Positions 56,374 through 64,000 of a stretch of 64,000 nt of DNA are shown one piece after another. Each line of letters starts with the position of its first letter. Positions within the stretch are counted from its first letter, which is position 1. The position numbers were made by a program, and so were the translations under genes. Source of the DNA: Chryseobacterium camelliae (lineage in GTDB: Bacteria > Bacteroidota > Bacteroidia > Flavobacteriales > Weeksellaceae); the NCBI RefSeq assembly GCF_027920545.1, contig NZ_CP115859.1, positions 1,854,001-1,918,000 of the forward strand, read 5' to 3'. The notes beneath the pieces were generated by a model. The model had not been told where the DNA came from and searched no databases. It saw nothing but the letters and a program-made list of their open reading frames with translations.

Positions 56374-56697
56374 CTACTTTCTGTCTTCTGTTTTTCTGAA
56401 GTACACATCATCGTTCAACCATTCTTCAATTGCAATTGAAGTTGGCTTTGGAAGCTTTTCATAATGTTTAGAGATTTCTATCTGCTCTCTGTTTTCAAAA
56501 ACTTCTTCCAATGTAGAGTTGTGAACAGCAAATTCGTCTAACTTATTGTGCAATTCTGTACGGATTTCCGCATTGATCTGCTCTGCTCTTTTTCCCATGA
56601 TAACAATAGCTTCATAGATTGAACCTACTTTATCTTCAATCTTATCTTTATCGTAAGTAATCGTATTTACTTCTGCTTTTGTATCTTTTACGCTCAT
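56374..56697 (-). CDS. rpoZ: RNA polymerase omega subunit (Bacteroidota type)
   Basis: A 107-residue protein. SIYEAIVIMGKRAEQINAEIRTEL (about 27-50) is the conserved part of the Bacteroidota omega family. The charged C-terminus and its position directly after bamD and before coaBC agree with its common neighbourhood. It helps assemble and stabilise RNA polymerase. The gap to bamD is 41 nt. Confidence 0.9.
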   Translation of the reverse strand: MSVKDTKAEVNTITYDKDKIEDKVGSIYEAIVIMGKRAEQINAEIRTELHNKLDEFAVHNSTLEEVFENREQIEISKHYEKLPKPTSIAIEEWLNDDVYFRKTEDRK

Positions 56698-56738
56698 TTT
56701 GAGAAATTTATTTAATTTTAAGATGGCAAATTTACGAA

Positions 56739-57734
56739 TTATCTTTGAATTTTGAAAGTCGCTGCAGGCGGAGGTGTTTGAAGCGCTGCACTATCCCTCT
56801 GAATCTGCATTGCTTTCTTCTCAGCAGACACCTGGTCTTTCAGTTGCTGCTCCGTTTTAGCCTTCTCTGCAAGCTTAGCCGCTTCTTTCTTTTGTCTGTC
56901 GGTAAGTACCGCAATTCTTGCTTCCGTTTCTTTCTTTACAACGGCAAAGTTTTTCTTTTCTTTTTCCAGTTTTTGTCTTAAATCCAAAGCTGTTTTTGAA
57001 TATTCTGTATTAGGAAGTTCTTTTTCAACCTGTTTTGTAAAAGAAAGAGCACTTTCAATACGCTCATCCTTCAAATCATATACAGACTTTATCGCCAATT
57101 CGTAACGAGACTTCATGATAAAATCATAAATCTTCGGACGAAGCTTTGTACTCGGGAAATCATCCAAAACATTTTCTAACGCTACATTAGCAGATTTGTA
57201 ATCTCCCATTTTGAAATACTGCCTTGCGTTTTCGTATGCTTTAAATTCTAATTTATAAGAAAGTTCATCAATAAGAGTATTGATATTTTTTGATCTTTCA
57301 GAAGTCGGATAGTTATTCAAGAAATCCTGAAGCTCATTAATGGCCAATTCTGTACTGGACTGATCCAAGTTATAATCCATAGATCCTTCATAGTAACACA
57401 ATGCAGACATATAAGCTGCTTCCTCCGCTCTCGGGTCTTTAGGAAAACTTACTGCAAAATTTTTAAACTGATGTCCTGCAAGCTTATAGTTTTTATCGTA
57501 ATAGTTTGCATACGCCGTATTAAAACCTACATTAGGAAAATCATCCGTACCTGCTACCAGGTTAGTAAGCCTGTCGTAAAGCGCCAAAGCATTTTTCCAC
57601 TTCTTTTTTGCAAAATTTTCGTTTGCAGCCTTTAAAATGAAGTTTTTATCAGCACTTTTCAATGCTCTCTCCTGCTGGCTTACACATGACATAACAACCG
57701 TTAGTGCAAAAAGACCTAAAATATATTTTTTCAT
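56739..57734 (-). CDS. bamD: Outer-membrane assembly lipoprotein BamD
   Basis: A 331-residue lipoprotein with lipobox VVMSC (Cys17), so start ATG 57734 (MKKYILGLF) is preferred over 57746. Five TPR-like units follow (KWKNALALYDRLT, NYKLAGHQFKNFAVSFP). A long charged, helical extension (about 245-320, with EAAKLAEKAKTEQQLKDQ) makes it longer than E. coli BamD (245). It joins BamA at the periplasmic face of the outer membrane to fold barrel proteins. It heads the rpoZ-coaBC-porD-recN block. Confidence 0.92.
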   Translation of the reverse strand: MKKYILGLFALTVVMSCVSQQERALKSADKNFILKAANENFAKKKWKNALALYDRLTNLVAGTDDFPNVGFNTAYANYYDKNYKLAGHQFKNFAVSFPKDPRAEEAAYMSALCYYEGSMDYNLDQSSTELAINELQDFLNNYPTSERSKNINTLIDELSYKLEFKAYENARQYFKMGDYKSANVALENVLDDFPSTKLRPKIYDFIMKSRYELAIKSVYDLKDERIESALSFTKQVEKELPNTEYSKTALDLRQKLEKEKKNFAVVKKETEARIAVLTDRQKKEAAKLAEKAKTEQQLKDQVSAEKKAMQIQRDSAALQTPPPAATFKIQR

Positions 57735-57836
57735 ATAAAAATTCAACAGTTTTCGGATTTTATAGCCGATTTACTAATTTGCAAAAATATAACTTTTTTG
57801 CCAAAACATTTTTTTTTATGATTATTTAACGTAATT

Positions 57837-58466
57837 TTAGTCTGCGGCGTATCCCAAAATAGCAAAAACGCTTAATAAAAGATTCATTCTGATTTTTTTC
57901 TCCGCTTCCTTCACATACGTTTCGTCATTTTTATGCGGAACATAGAGTTCATAAAAATTTCTATTTCTAATCACGAATAAGGTAGATCCTATAATCGTTG
58001 TCAGGATATCTTCCGGTTTCGGTGTAAACGTAAACACTCCTGAAGCCACCCCTTTTTTAATAACTTCATCTATTTTTTTTACAAAAAGCTGGTAGAAATC
58101 CAGCAATTCATCTTTTAAATTCTCTGTATGTCTAAGTTCCTGAGTAACAAAACCGTGGAAATAATTATATTTAAAAAGCTGGGTTACGATAAATTTAATC
58201 ATTTCTTTCATCTGCATTTCCGGCTTTCCGTCTTTAATGGTATCTGCAAATTCCGAAAAATTTTCTCTCGTTTTCAATACTCTGTATTGATAGAGATAAG
58301 ACATCATTTTTTCCTTGGATCCAAAATAATATGAGATCATCGCTACATTGATATTCGCTTTCGAACAAATATCTCTTACAGAAGTTCCTTCATATCCTTT
58401 TTTGGCGATCAGCTCTTCGGCTATATCCAAAATATGAATCTGCTTTTCGGTAAACTTTTTTCTCAT
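57837..58466 (-). CDS. TetR/AcrR family regulator
   Basis: A 209-residue regulator. N-terminal HTH (about 8-55): EELIAKKGYEGTSVRDICSKANINVAMISYYFGSKEKMM. The ligand-binding C-terminal domain is helical with a few aromatic residues. It is divergent from the tatD-tcdA pair and could act on that spacer, but no operator palindrome was confirmed. The target is unknown. Confidence 0.93.
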   Translation of the reverse strand: MRKKFTEKQIHILDIAEELIAKKGYEGTSVRDICSKANINVAMISYYFGSKEKMMSYLYQYRVLKTRENFSEFADTIKDGKPEMQMKEMIKFIVTQLFKYNYFHGFVTQELRHTENLKDELLDFYQLFVKKIDEVIKKGVASGVFTFTPKPEDILTTIIGSTLFVIRNRNFYELYVPHKNDETYVKEAEKKIRMNLLLSVFAILGYAAD

Positions 58467-58562
58467 GAGGATTGAGTTTGAGTAAAGTTAAGAAATTTTT
58501 AACACATTTATAAACGTTTGTTTAGATTTTTATCTGAGACCGAAATAATTGTATTTTTGGCT

Positions 58563-59189
58563 ATGAATTATTTTGATTTTCATCATCATAAGAAAAATCT
58601 CCCTTACGGAATTTATAATATGGAACTTACCGATAAGACTCCGGATTCTTTATATTCCATAGGAATTCACCCTAAAGATATTCTCTATGATGCAATAACA
58701 GACCAGCTTAATTGGCTGATTGAAAATATCACCGGAAACTGCTTTGCAATCGGGGAATGCGGCTTAGACTCTTTTGTTCCTGTTGATCAGAAAATTCAGG
58801 AAGATGTTTTTTTAAAGCAAATAGAAATATCCAATGAGATAAAAAAGCCTATAATCATTCATTGTGTGCGTAAATTCTACGAAGTGATTTCTTTCAGAAA
58901 GAAGGCCAATCAGGCCATGATCATTCATGGATTCAACAAAAAAGAGAACATTGCTCTTGATCTTCTTAAAAATAATTTTTATCTGAGTTTTGGAAAAGCT
59001 GTTTTGTATAATTTATCTTTGCAAAATACTTTGAAAAGTATCCCTTTAAACAAAATCTTTTTGGAAACCGATAATGAAGATTTTGAAATTGCCACATTAT
59101 ATCAAAAAGTTGCAGATATAAGAGGAATTTCTCCGGATACATTGAATGAACAGATTTTAGAAAATTTAGAGACAATACAACATGGATAA
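58563..59189 (+). CDS. TatD family metal-dependent hydrolase (short form)
   Basis: A 208-residue protein from ATG 58563 (MNYFDFHHHKKN). Metal ligands are in FHHHKK, GECGLDS, IIHCVRK, IHGFNK and LETDNEDFE, in the order of TatD barrels. Family members are usually 255-265 residues, so it lacks about 50 and is a short form, but the active-site set looks complete. Likely a DNase or hydrolase in the cytoplasm. The stop overlaps the tcdA start by 8 nt. Confidence 0.85.
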   Translation: MNYFDFHHHKKNLPYGIYNMELTDKTPDSLYSIGIHPKDILYDAITDQLNWLIENITGNCFAIGECGLDSFVPVDQKIQEDVFLKQIEISNEIKKPIIIHCVRKFYEVISFRKKANQAMIIHGFNKKENIALDLLKNNFYLSFGKAVLYNLSLQNTLKSIPLNKIFLETDNEDFEIATLYQKVADIRGISPDTLNEQILENLETIQHG

Positions 59190-59907
59190 ATACTGGTTGG
59201 AAAGAACGGAACTTCTCATCAAAGAGGAAGGATTGGAAAAGCTGAAAAAAGCTAACGTTTTGGTTGTGGGATTGGGCGGAGTAGGTTCTTTTGCCGCAGA
59301 ATTTCTTGCAAGAGCCGGAGTTGGGAACATGACGATCGTAGACGGCGACACCGTAGATATCACCAATATTAACCGGCAGCTTCCCGCGCTTCATTCAACC
59401 GTTGGAAAACATAAAGTGGAAGTGGTTGCAGAAAGACTTTTAGATATTAATCCTCAACTCAATTTAATTAAAATCAATGAGTTTCTGAATCCCGAAAGAA
59501 TGGATCAGGTGCTGGATGAAGGAAAGTTTAATTATATTCTTGACTGTATTGACAGTGTAACTCCCAAACTTAAATTATTGATTGCCGCGAGAAGAAGAAA
59601 GATAAAAGTGGTAAGTTCTATGGGAGCCGGCGGAAAAGTGGATCCGAGCAAAGTGATGGTAAGAGACATCAGCAAAAGCCACAATTGTCATTTGGCAAGA
59701 CAGATCAGAAAAAGATTGAAAAAAGAGAAAATAAACAAAGGAATCCGCTGTGTGTTTTCTAATGAAATCCAAAACGAAGAAAGCTTAAAAATGACCGACG
59801 GAACCAATTACAAAAGATCTTTTTACGGAACAATCAGCTATATTCCTGCCATTTTCGGGTTATATGCTGCGGCGGAAGTCATCAACCATTTGATAAAGAA
59901 AGATTAA
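59182..59907 (+). CDS. tcdA: tRNA threonylcarbamoyladenosine dehydratase TcdA
   Basis: A 241-residue ThiF/E1-like protein. The nucleotide-binding motif is VVGLGGVGSFAAEFLARAGVG (residues 28-48). DGDTVDITNINRQ follows, and NYILDCIDSVTPKLKL and MGAGGKVDPSKV complete the TcdA pattern. It turns t6A into cyclic ct6A at tRNA position 37, with ATP. Overlaps tatD by 8 nt, hence coupled. Confidence 0.93.
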   Translation: MDKYWLERTELLIKEEGLEKLKKANVLVVGLGGVGSFAAEFLARAGVGNMTIVDGDTVDITNINRQLPALHSTVGKHKVEVVAERLLDINPQLNLIKINEFLNPERMDQVLDEGKFNYILDCIDSVTPKLKLLIAARRRKIKVVSSMGAGGKVDPSKVMVRDISKSHNCHLARQIRKRLKKEKINKGIRCVFSNEIQNEESLKMTDGTNYKRSFYGTISYIPAIFGLYAAAEVINHLIKKD

Positions 59908-59951
59908 TTACAATCAAAAAGGGAAAATTCCACTATATTTACATTCCGTAA

Positions 59952-60326
59952 ATGACACATTTCAAATATTCCAAAGCCGAAAAACTTAAAAAAGATACAG
60001 AAATTGCTTTACTTTTTGAAAAAGGTAAATGGAAAACTTGTGGAAATTTAAGAATCATTGTCCTGAAAGAAAAACCGACTGTCCCGATTGAACAAACAAA
60101 ATTCGGAGTTTCAGTTTCTAAACGGTATTTCAAAAAAGCGGTCCACAGAAATCGCATAAAAAGACTTTTAAGAGAAGTTTTTCGTTTAAATAAAGAGATT
60201 TTTAAAGATGCTTTTGGAGAAAAAACGTTTGCCATGTTATTTTGGGTTTCTTCAGAAATACCTGCAAAATTCCAGGATGTAGAGGAACAGTTCTTAAAAC
60301 TTTGCATTTCTCAAAAAGGTAAATAA
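59952..60326 (+). CDS. rnpA: Ribonuclease P protein component
   Basis: A 124-residue basic protein. Start MTHFKYSKAEKLKKDTEI with FEKG. The RNP motif is KFGVSVSKRYFKKAVHRNRIKRLLREVFRLNK (about 49-80), typical for the family. It helps the RNase P RNA mature tRNA 5' ends. rpmH, its usual upstream neighbour elsewhere, is not here, as in many Bacteroidota. Single gene, 44 nt after tcdA. Confidence 0.95.
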   Translation: MTHFKYSKAEKLKKDTEIALLFEKGKWKTCGNLRIIVLKEKPTVPIEQTKFGVSVSKRYFKKAVHRNRIKRLLREVFRLNKEIFKDAFGEKTFAMLFWVSSEIPAKFQDVEEQFLKLCISQKGK

Positions 60327-60379
60327 ACATTTGCCTATTTTTTGTATCTTTAAAAGGAACTATTAATCTGAAAAAGAAA

Positions 60380-60982
60380 ATGTTAGATAATATTCCTTAT
60401 TTCCCTTATATATTAAGTGCTTTTATTGGCATCGGTTTGGCTGCAGCCAGTGGATTTCGGGTTTTTCTCCCTCTTTTTGCGGTAAGCTTAGCCTCATATT
60501 TTCACTGGATTCCTATGAGTGAAAGCTTTGAATGGCTTGCCGGTCTGCCAACACTCATCACCACGGGAGTAGCAACTGTTTTTGAAATTTTAGCGTACTA
60601 TATTCCTTTTTTGGATCATCTATTGGACACCATTTCTATTCCTATGGCTACAATCGCCGGTTCTATTTTATTTGCGTCTCAGTTTGCAGATTTAGGGACA
60701 TTTCCTCAATGGGCTTTAGCTTTGATTGCAGGCGGAGGAACCGCAGCCACAATCAGTACCGGATTTGCAGGAGTTCGTGCTGCATCAACTGCAACCACGG
60801 GAGGATTAGGAAATTCTGTAGTAGGGACTACTGAAACTGCAGGAGCCGGACTTATGTCTGTTTTAGCAATGGCAGCCCCCATCATTGCGGGAATATTAGC
60901 CATTATTCTTATTTTTCTGGCTCTTTCAGTAGGACGAAAAGCCTGGAAAAAACTGAACCGAAGCAAAGACGCAACCCCGTAA
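60380..60982 (+). CDS. DUF4126 membrane protein
   Basis: A 200-residue protein with about four to five membrane helices. Its conserved GIGLAAASGFRVFLPLFAVSLASYF (about 17-41), Gly/Thr-rich ISTGFAGVRAASTATTGGLGNSVV (about 130-153) and basic C-terminus fit DUF4126. Function is unknown; it is an inner-membrane protein. It follows rnpA by 53 nt and is closed by a strong terminator. Confidence 0.85.
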   Translation: MLDNIPYFPYILSAFIGIGLAAASGFRVFLPLFAVSLASYFHWIPMSESFEWLAGLPTLITTGVATVFEILAYYIPFLDHLLDTISIPMATIAGSILFASQFADLGTFPQWALALIAGGGTAATISTGFAGVRAASTATTGGLGNSVVGTTETAGAGLMSVLAMAAPIIAGILAIILIFLALSVGRKAWKKLNRSKDATP

Positions 60983-61013
60983 CTTAAAGTTTTATTTTTC
61001 TTAATATTATTAT

Positions 61014-61055
61014 AAAATGCGGCGGCTGAAAATGAATTTTCAGCCGCCGCATTTT
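61014..61055 (+). terminator. Very stable terminator after the DUF4126 gene
   Basis: AAAATGCGGCGGCTGAAAAT (61014-61033) is the exact reverse complement of ATTTTCAGCCGCCGCATTTT (61036-61055), leaving a 2-nt loop, with a T8 tract after. GC-rich core in an AT-rich region. Confidence 0.9.
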
Positions 61056-61181
61056 TTTATTTTCTTTTGTATAATTTCAAAAAGTCCCCAAAGGACCTAA
61101 TATCGAAAACAGAATAAGCGCCAGATAAGGCAGAATTCTGATTTTATTTAATAATGTTAAAATTGCTACAATGACAGCTAT

Positions 61182-63146
61182 TTAGTTTTTACTTCGGAAA
61201 TCTTTTATTTCCTGAATTTTAGCTTTAAAGTACTCCTCTTTCTCCGGATTCTTTTTAATTAATATTTCAAATGCCTTTATGGCTTTTGTATAAAGCTTTT
61301 GTTCAAAATACAATGTCGCTAATGTTTCGGTCATCAAATGAGAAATATCGTCGTTCTTTTCTTTTACGACATAGGTGCTTTCTTCTCTTAACTGACTAAT
61401 TTTCGGGTTGTTTTCAATAAAGTTTTCAATTGCTTTGGTCTTTATTTCAATCTTTTCCTTCTCAACTTCTTCAGTTCTGTCAATTTTCAGCCAGCTTTGC
61501 CAAGTATTAATAAACCCGGGAACATTACTATCGACAGGATTTGTCTTAGGCGTTTCAATCAAAACCTCCTCTTTCTTTTTATCCTGAATTTCTTCCTGAA
61601 CTTTTTCTTTTTCAGGTTGGGCGATCGTCCAATTTGAGCTGAAGAAAGACACATTCATGACAGGAACATCTTCTTCTTTGGTTTCTTCTACGATTTCCGG
61701 TGCTTCTTCCTCTGTTTTAACTTCTTTGACAGGCTCTTCGACCGGCTCAGTCTGATCTTCAATGACCTCCGCAATTTCTTCTACAGCCTCTTCCTGCTTT
61801 GGAGCTTCTTCTTTAATGGTTTCTACTTTCAGCGGAGGAATTTCCGCAGATTTATCAAGTAAAGAATCAGGAAGATTTGACTCAAAAGACATCGGTCTCC
61901 AAACAGGTTTTGCCTCTTCGGATTCTTGTGCAATTGGTTTTTCTTCAACAACTTCTTTTGGCTGTTCTTCAGTAATTTCAGGCTGAATTTCTGAGATTAC
62001 ACTTTCCGGTTTGACCTCTTCTTCAACCTTCAGTTCGGCAGCTGTCACTTCAAAGCTTTGAGTTTCGGCAAAACTGATTTCGTGATTTATATTTTCCGGT
62101 TCTTCTTCTCTTTTTATTTTTTCGGCAACCGCCTTTTCTTTCATCTTTTTCTCAACCTCCTCTATCAGACGACGCATTTCATCTTCATGTTTGTTCGAAT
62201 GAGACGGAGAAATATCTGTAATAATTTCTTCTGAATTATTAGCCTGGATTTTTACTTCCGGCAAAAAGGATTCCATCCCATGGAAGCTCAGTTCTTCTTT
62301 GCTATGAACGATCTCCTGCTCTTCTTCAGACGAAATTCTATCTTCATTGATGATTTTTTCAGGAGTAAATTCCGAAGTTTCTACGATTTTATTTTCTTCT
62401 TTTGGCTCATCAGAAACAGTTTCCATCTCCTTCACCTCTTCTGTTTCATTAGTGTTAATCTGAACATCCGGAAGGAAAGATTCGGTTTCATGGAAGCTTA
62501 GTTCAGAACCTGCTAAAACGTCTTCTTTTTCTTCTTTATCGTTGATTTTCTCTTCTTCAATAATGGTTTCAGGCTCAAATTCTTCAATTTCTTCAAAAGC
62601 CTCATGGCTTGGAGCAATTAAAGATTCAGCATTAAGTATGATTGTCTGTGGATGTTCTTCCGTAAGGAAGTTTTCTTCTCCTTCAAATAATATTCGGTTC
62701 CTCTCTCCATCTATATAAACATAGGTAACCTCTTGTCCTGTTGATTGTAAAGCGCAAGAAACAGTATCGTTAGTATCAGTAACCTCTTCGCTTTCTCTTC
62801 TCAGAGGAAAACTGCTGCTTTGATAAAAATGGGGTTTAGGAGCATTTTTGAGATCTAGCTCTGTTTTGTTATCCTGAACAACAGGCTGCTGAATCTTTGG
62901 CTTAGGCTTCTGTTCAATTTTACCATTGATAAGCTGATACAGAATCTTTTTATCTGTGGTATATGCAGCGGTAGTTGAAAGCTCTTTCTGATAGTTTTCT
63001 TTTTCATACAGATGCACCCCATACAAATGTAATGCCCTGATGTTTTGAATATAAGGAAAGGCATCAATTTCTCCTTTCAAAAGATGTACATCTTCCGGCT
63101 GAATGTTTTTCGGATTTTTTAATAGCTCTAAAACTCTAGGATTCAT
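61182..63146 (-). CDS. Long acidic repeat protein with TPR-like C-terminus
   Basis: A 654-residue protein. The N-terminus (about 1-75, MNPRVLELLKNPKNIQPEDVHLLKGEID) is a small helical domain found in Bacteroidota. The middle (about 115-600) is Glu/Lys/Pro-rich, probably disordered, and repeats ELSFHETESFLPDVQI and LSFHGMESFLPEVKI, with a weaker ISFAETQSF. The last 50 residues, LYFEQKLYTKAIKAFEILIKKNP, resemble one TPR. No signal peptide. It lies next to lptE, with which it is likely co-transcribed (1-nt gap). Function unknown. Confidence 0.8.
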   Translation of the reverse strand: MNPRVLELLKNPKNIQPEDVHLLKGEIDAFPYIQNIRALHLYGVHLYEKENYQKELSTTAAYTTDKKILYQLINGKIEQKPKPKIQQPVVQDNKTELDLKNAPKPHFYQSSSFPLRRESEEVTDTNDTVSCALQSTGQEVTYVYIDGERNRILFEGEENFLTEEHPQTIILNAESLIAPSHEAFEEIEEFEPETIIEEEKINDKEEKEDVLAGSELSFHETESFLPDVQINTNETEEVKEMETVSDEPKEENKIVETSEFTPEKIINEDRISSEEEQEIVHSKEELSFHGMESFLPEVKIQANNSEEIITDISPSHSNKHEDEMRRLIEEVEKKMKEKAVAEKIKREEEPENINHEISFAETQSFEVTAAELKVEEEVKPESVISEIQPEITEEQPKEVVEEKPIAQESEEAKPVWRPMSFESNLPDSLLDKSAEIPPLKVETIKEEAPKQEEAVEEIAEVIEDQTEPVEEPVKEVKTEEEAPEIVEETKEEDVPVMNVSFFSSNWTIAQPEKEKVQEEIQDKKKEEVLIETPKTNPVDSNVPGFINTWQSWLKIDRTEEVEKEKIEIKTKAIENFIENNPKISQLREESTYVVKEKNDDISHLMTETLATLYFEQKLYTKAIKAFEILIKKNPEKEEYFKAKIQEIKDFRSKN

Positions 63147-63147
63147 C

Positions 63148-63702
63148 TTACCAGTTTGCTACAATATCGTTAAATATTTTATTAATAATTCTTTCGTTAA
63201 CAATTTTTACCTGAGAAGCTTCTATATCACTTTGAGATAAATTACTATTGAAAGTCACTTCATCGGTATAGGTTCTGTCAAAGCTCACTTCCGGATGCAG
63301 TTTGTTTTCATAGTGAACCTTCACCGTTATTGTTAATTTATTCTGAGAATCCTGAATAACTCCTCCTGCATTATTCTGAATGGTGTTCGAACTAATGGTA
63401 GTAGGTGTAATTGCATAATCTGTAATTTCTCCTTCCACTAAAATATCAGGATTTTGCTTTGTTCCTTTCAGAGTGGTTCTCTGTAAAAACCTGTTTTGAA
63501 TCTCTGTAGAAAACTGTTGAGATAAAGCAGGGTTTACCAATGCCGCGTTATTCGGAAATTCATTGATCTGAATGGTTTTCTCATCTTTCAACGAACCGGC
63601 ACCGGTAAAGTTGTAACATGAGTGTAAAACTCCTAAACAAAGAAGCAAAAGCCAAAACATTTTTGGCTGATCAGGTTTGATATTGTTAATTTTAAAATTC
63701 AT
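63148..63702 (-). CDS. lptE: LPS-assembly lipoprotein LptE family
   Basis: A 184-residue protein from ATG 63702 (MNFKINNIK); an upstream ATG at 63780 is inside the preceding gene. The lipoprotein signal ends LHSCYNFTG. LptE-like features include IQINEFPNNAALVNPALSQQFSTEIQNRFLQRTTL and the later YDITD-like EGEITDYAIT. It partners LptD in inserting LPS at the outer membrane. It overlaps the membrane-protein gene upstream by 11 nt. Confidence 0.85.
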   Translation of the reverse strand: MNFKINNIKPDQPKMFWLLLLCLGVLHSCYNFTGAGSLKDEKTIQINEFPNNAALVNPALSQQFSTEIQNRFLQRTTLKGTKQNPDILVEGEITDYAITPTTISSNTIQNNAGGVIQDSQNKLTITVKVHYENKLHPEVSFDRTYTDEVTFNSNLSQSDIEASQVKIVNERIINKIFNDIVANW

Positions 63703-64000
63703 TTTTAGATCCGATTTCAGTAATTTCATCATGTTCAATTTGTTGAATAGCATCTTCATAGGCAAAGTAATTGGCAGCATACATAAACGGCATAGTAAGA
63801 AAAATACCTATAACACATGCTAAAAAACCAATTTGAGATAAAATAGTTACAACAAGAGAGAACAGGAAAATATTCAAAAGGTTGTCTTTAGTCATTACTT
63901 TTGAAATATTCCAAGCTGTTTGTATATCTGTTATTCCCTTAAAGCTAATTAACGGAATAATATAAAAAGCTTTTAATAAGAAATAATAAATTGCTGCAAT
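63692..64000 (-). CDS. Membrane protein, C-terminal part (runs off the window)
   Basis: An open frame from the right window edge to 63692 gives about 102 C-terminal residues. Two or three hydrophobic helices (YYFLLKAFYIIPLIS, then NIFLFSLVVTILSQIGFLACVIGIFL) are followed by a cytoplasmic acidic tail. The N-terminus and start lie outside. The hydrophobic pattern and FLTMPFMYAANYF suggest a conserved DUF-type membrane protein, name not assigned. It overlaps lptE by 11 nt. Confidence 0.7.
   Translation of the reverse strand: MAAIYYFLLKAFYIIPLISFKGITDIQTAWNISKVMTKDNLLNIFLFSLVVTILSQIGFLACVIGIFLTMPFMYAANYFAYEDAIQQIEHDEITEIGSKNEF

Noticed and set aside
63703-63780. Longer start for lptE (MLPITLPMK)
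   Set aside because: It lies within the upstream membrane protein gene and would place 26 extra residues before the lipoprotein signal.

Overview
The window is about 64 kb of low-GC (roughly 35-37%) chromosome from a member of the Bacteroidota, order Flavobacteriales. The best fit is a Chryseobacterium-like organism of the Weeksellaceae. The evidence is the type IX secretion (T9SS) sorting domain protein and PorD-like gene, the Bacteroidota-type TAnnTTTG promoters, the methylmalonyl-CoA mutase and MeaB genes, the DUF4251, DUF4835 and DUF5687 families, and intergenic palindromes that I associate with this genus. I see no phage, insertion sequence, CRISPR array, rRNA or tRNA. Most of the window is ordinary core genome.

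Layout: 1-5 kb holds a surface polysaccharide group (asparagine synthase fragment, flippase, glycosyltransferase, GT-C-like membrane protein). 4.8-10.2 kb has two Fe-S oxidoreductase genes, an MCE/MlaD protein and a PpiD/SurA-like foldase. 10.4-14.6 kb carries lon, an AI-2E family exporter and DoxX. 14.7-19.3 kb has an acyl-CoA dehydrogenase, a DUF4349 lipoprotein, TraB/GumN, and an ECF sigma factor overlapping a membrane protein. 19.5-26.4 kb has pgi, folD, queE, a sugar transferase and an mlaE-mlaF-outer-membrane-protein set with overlapping ends. 26.4-31.2 kb has an M48 metalloprotease, DUF4251, MeaB, two tandem lipoprotein cytochromes c and a dipeptide epimerase.

31.2-35.6 kb is the most unusual stretch: rtcB (RNA ligase), a four-CxxC zinc-ribbon protein, prfH (release-factor-like) and a TPR gene on the minus strand. 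They are closed by a terminator at 31249-31271. Upstream of rtcB, separated by dispersed palindromic repeats, sits a candidate structured RNA of about 175 nt with its own TAnnTTTG promoter and terminator. RtcB and PrfH together are known as a ribosome rescue and 16S rRNA repair pair. The zinc-ribbon protein and the RNA look like undescribed additions to it.

35.6-45.6 kb has methylmalonyl-CoA mutase large subunit, prolyl oligopeptidase, prfA, a beta-propeller/FISUMP protein with T9SS tail and an AraC regulator. 45.6-52.3 kb has divergent class I and class II fumarases, a Dyp peroxidase and an ABC exporter pair. 52.4-57.7 kb is the block bamD-rpoZ-coaBC-porD-recN. 57.8-64 kb has TetR, TatD, tcdA, rnpA, DUF4126, a long acidic repeat protein, lptE and the C-terminal part of a membrane protein that runs off the window.
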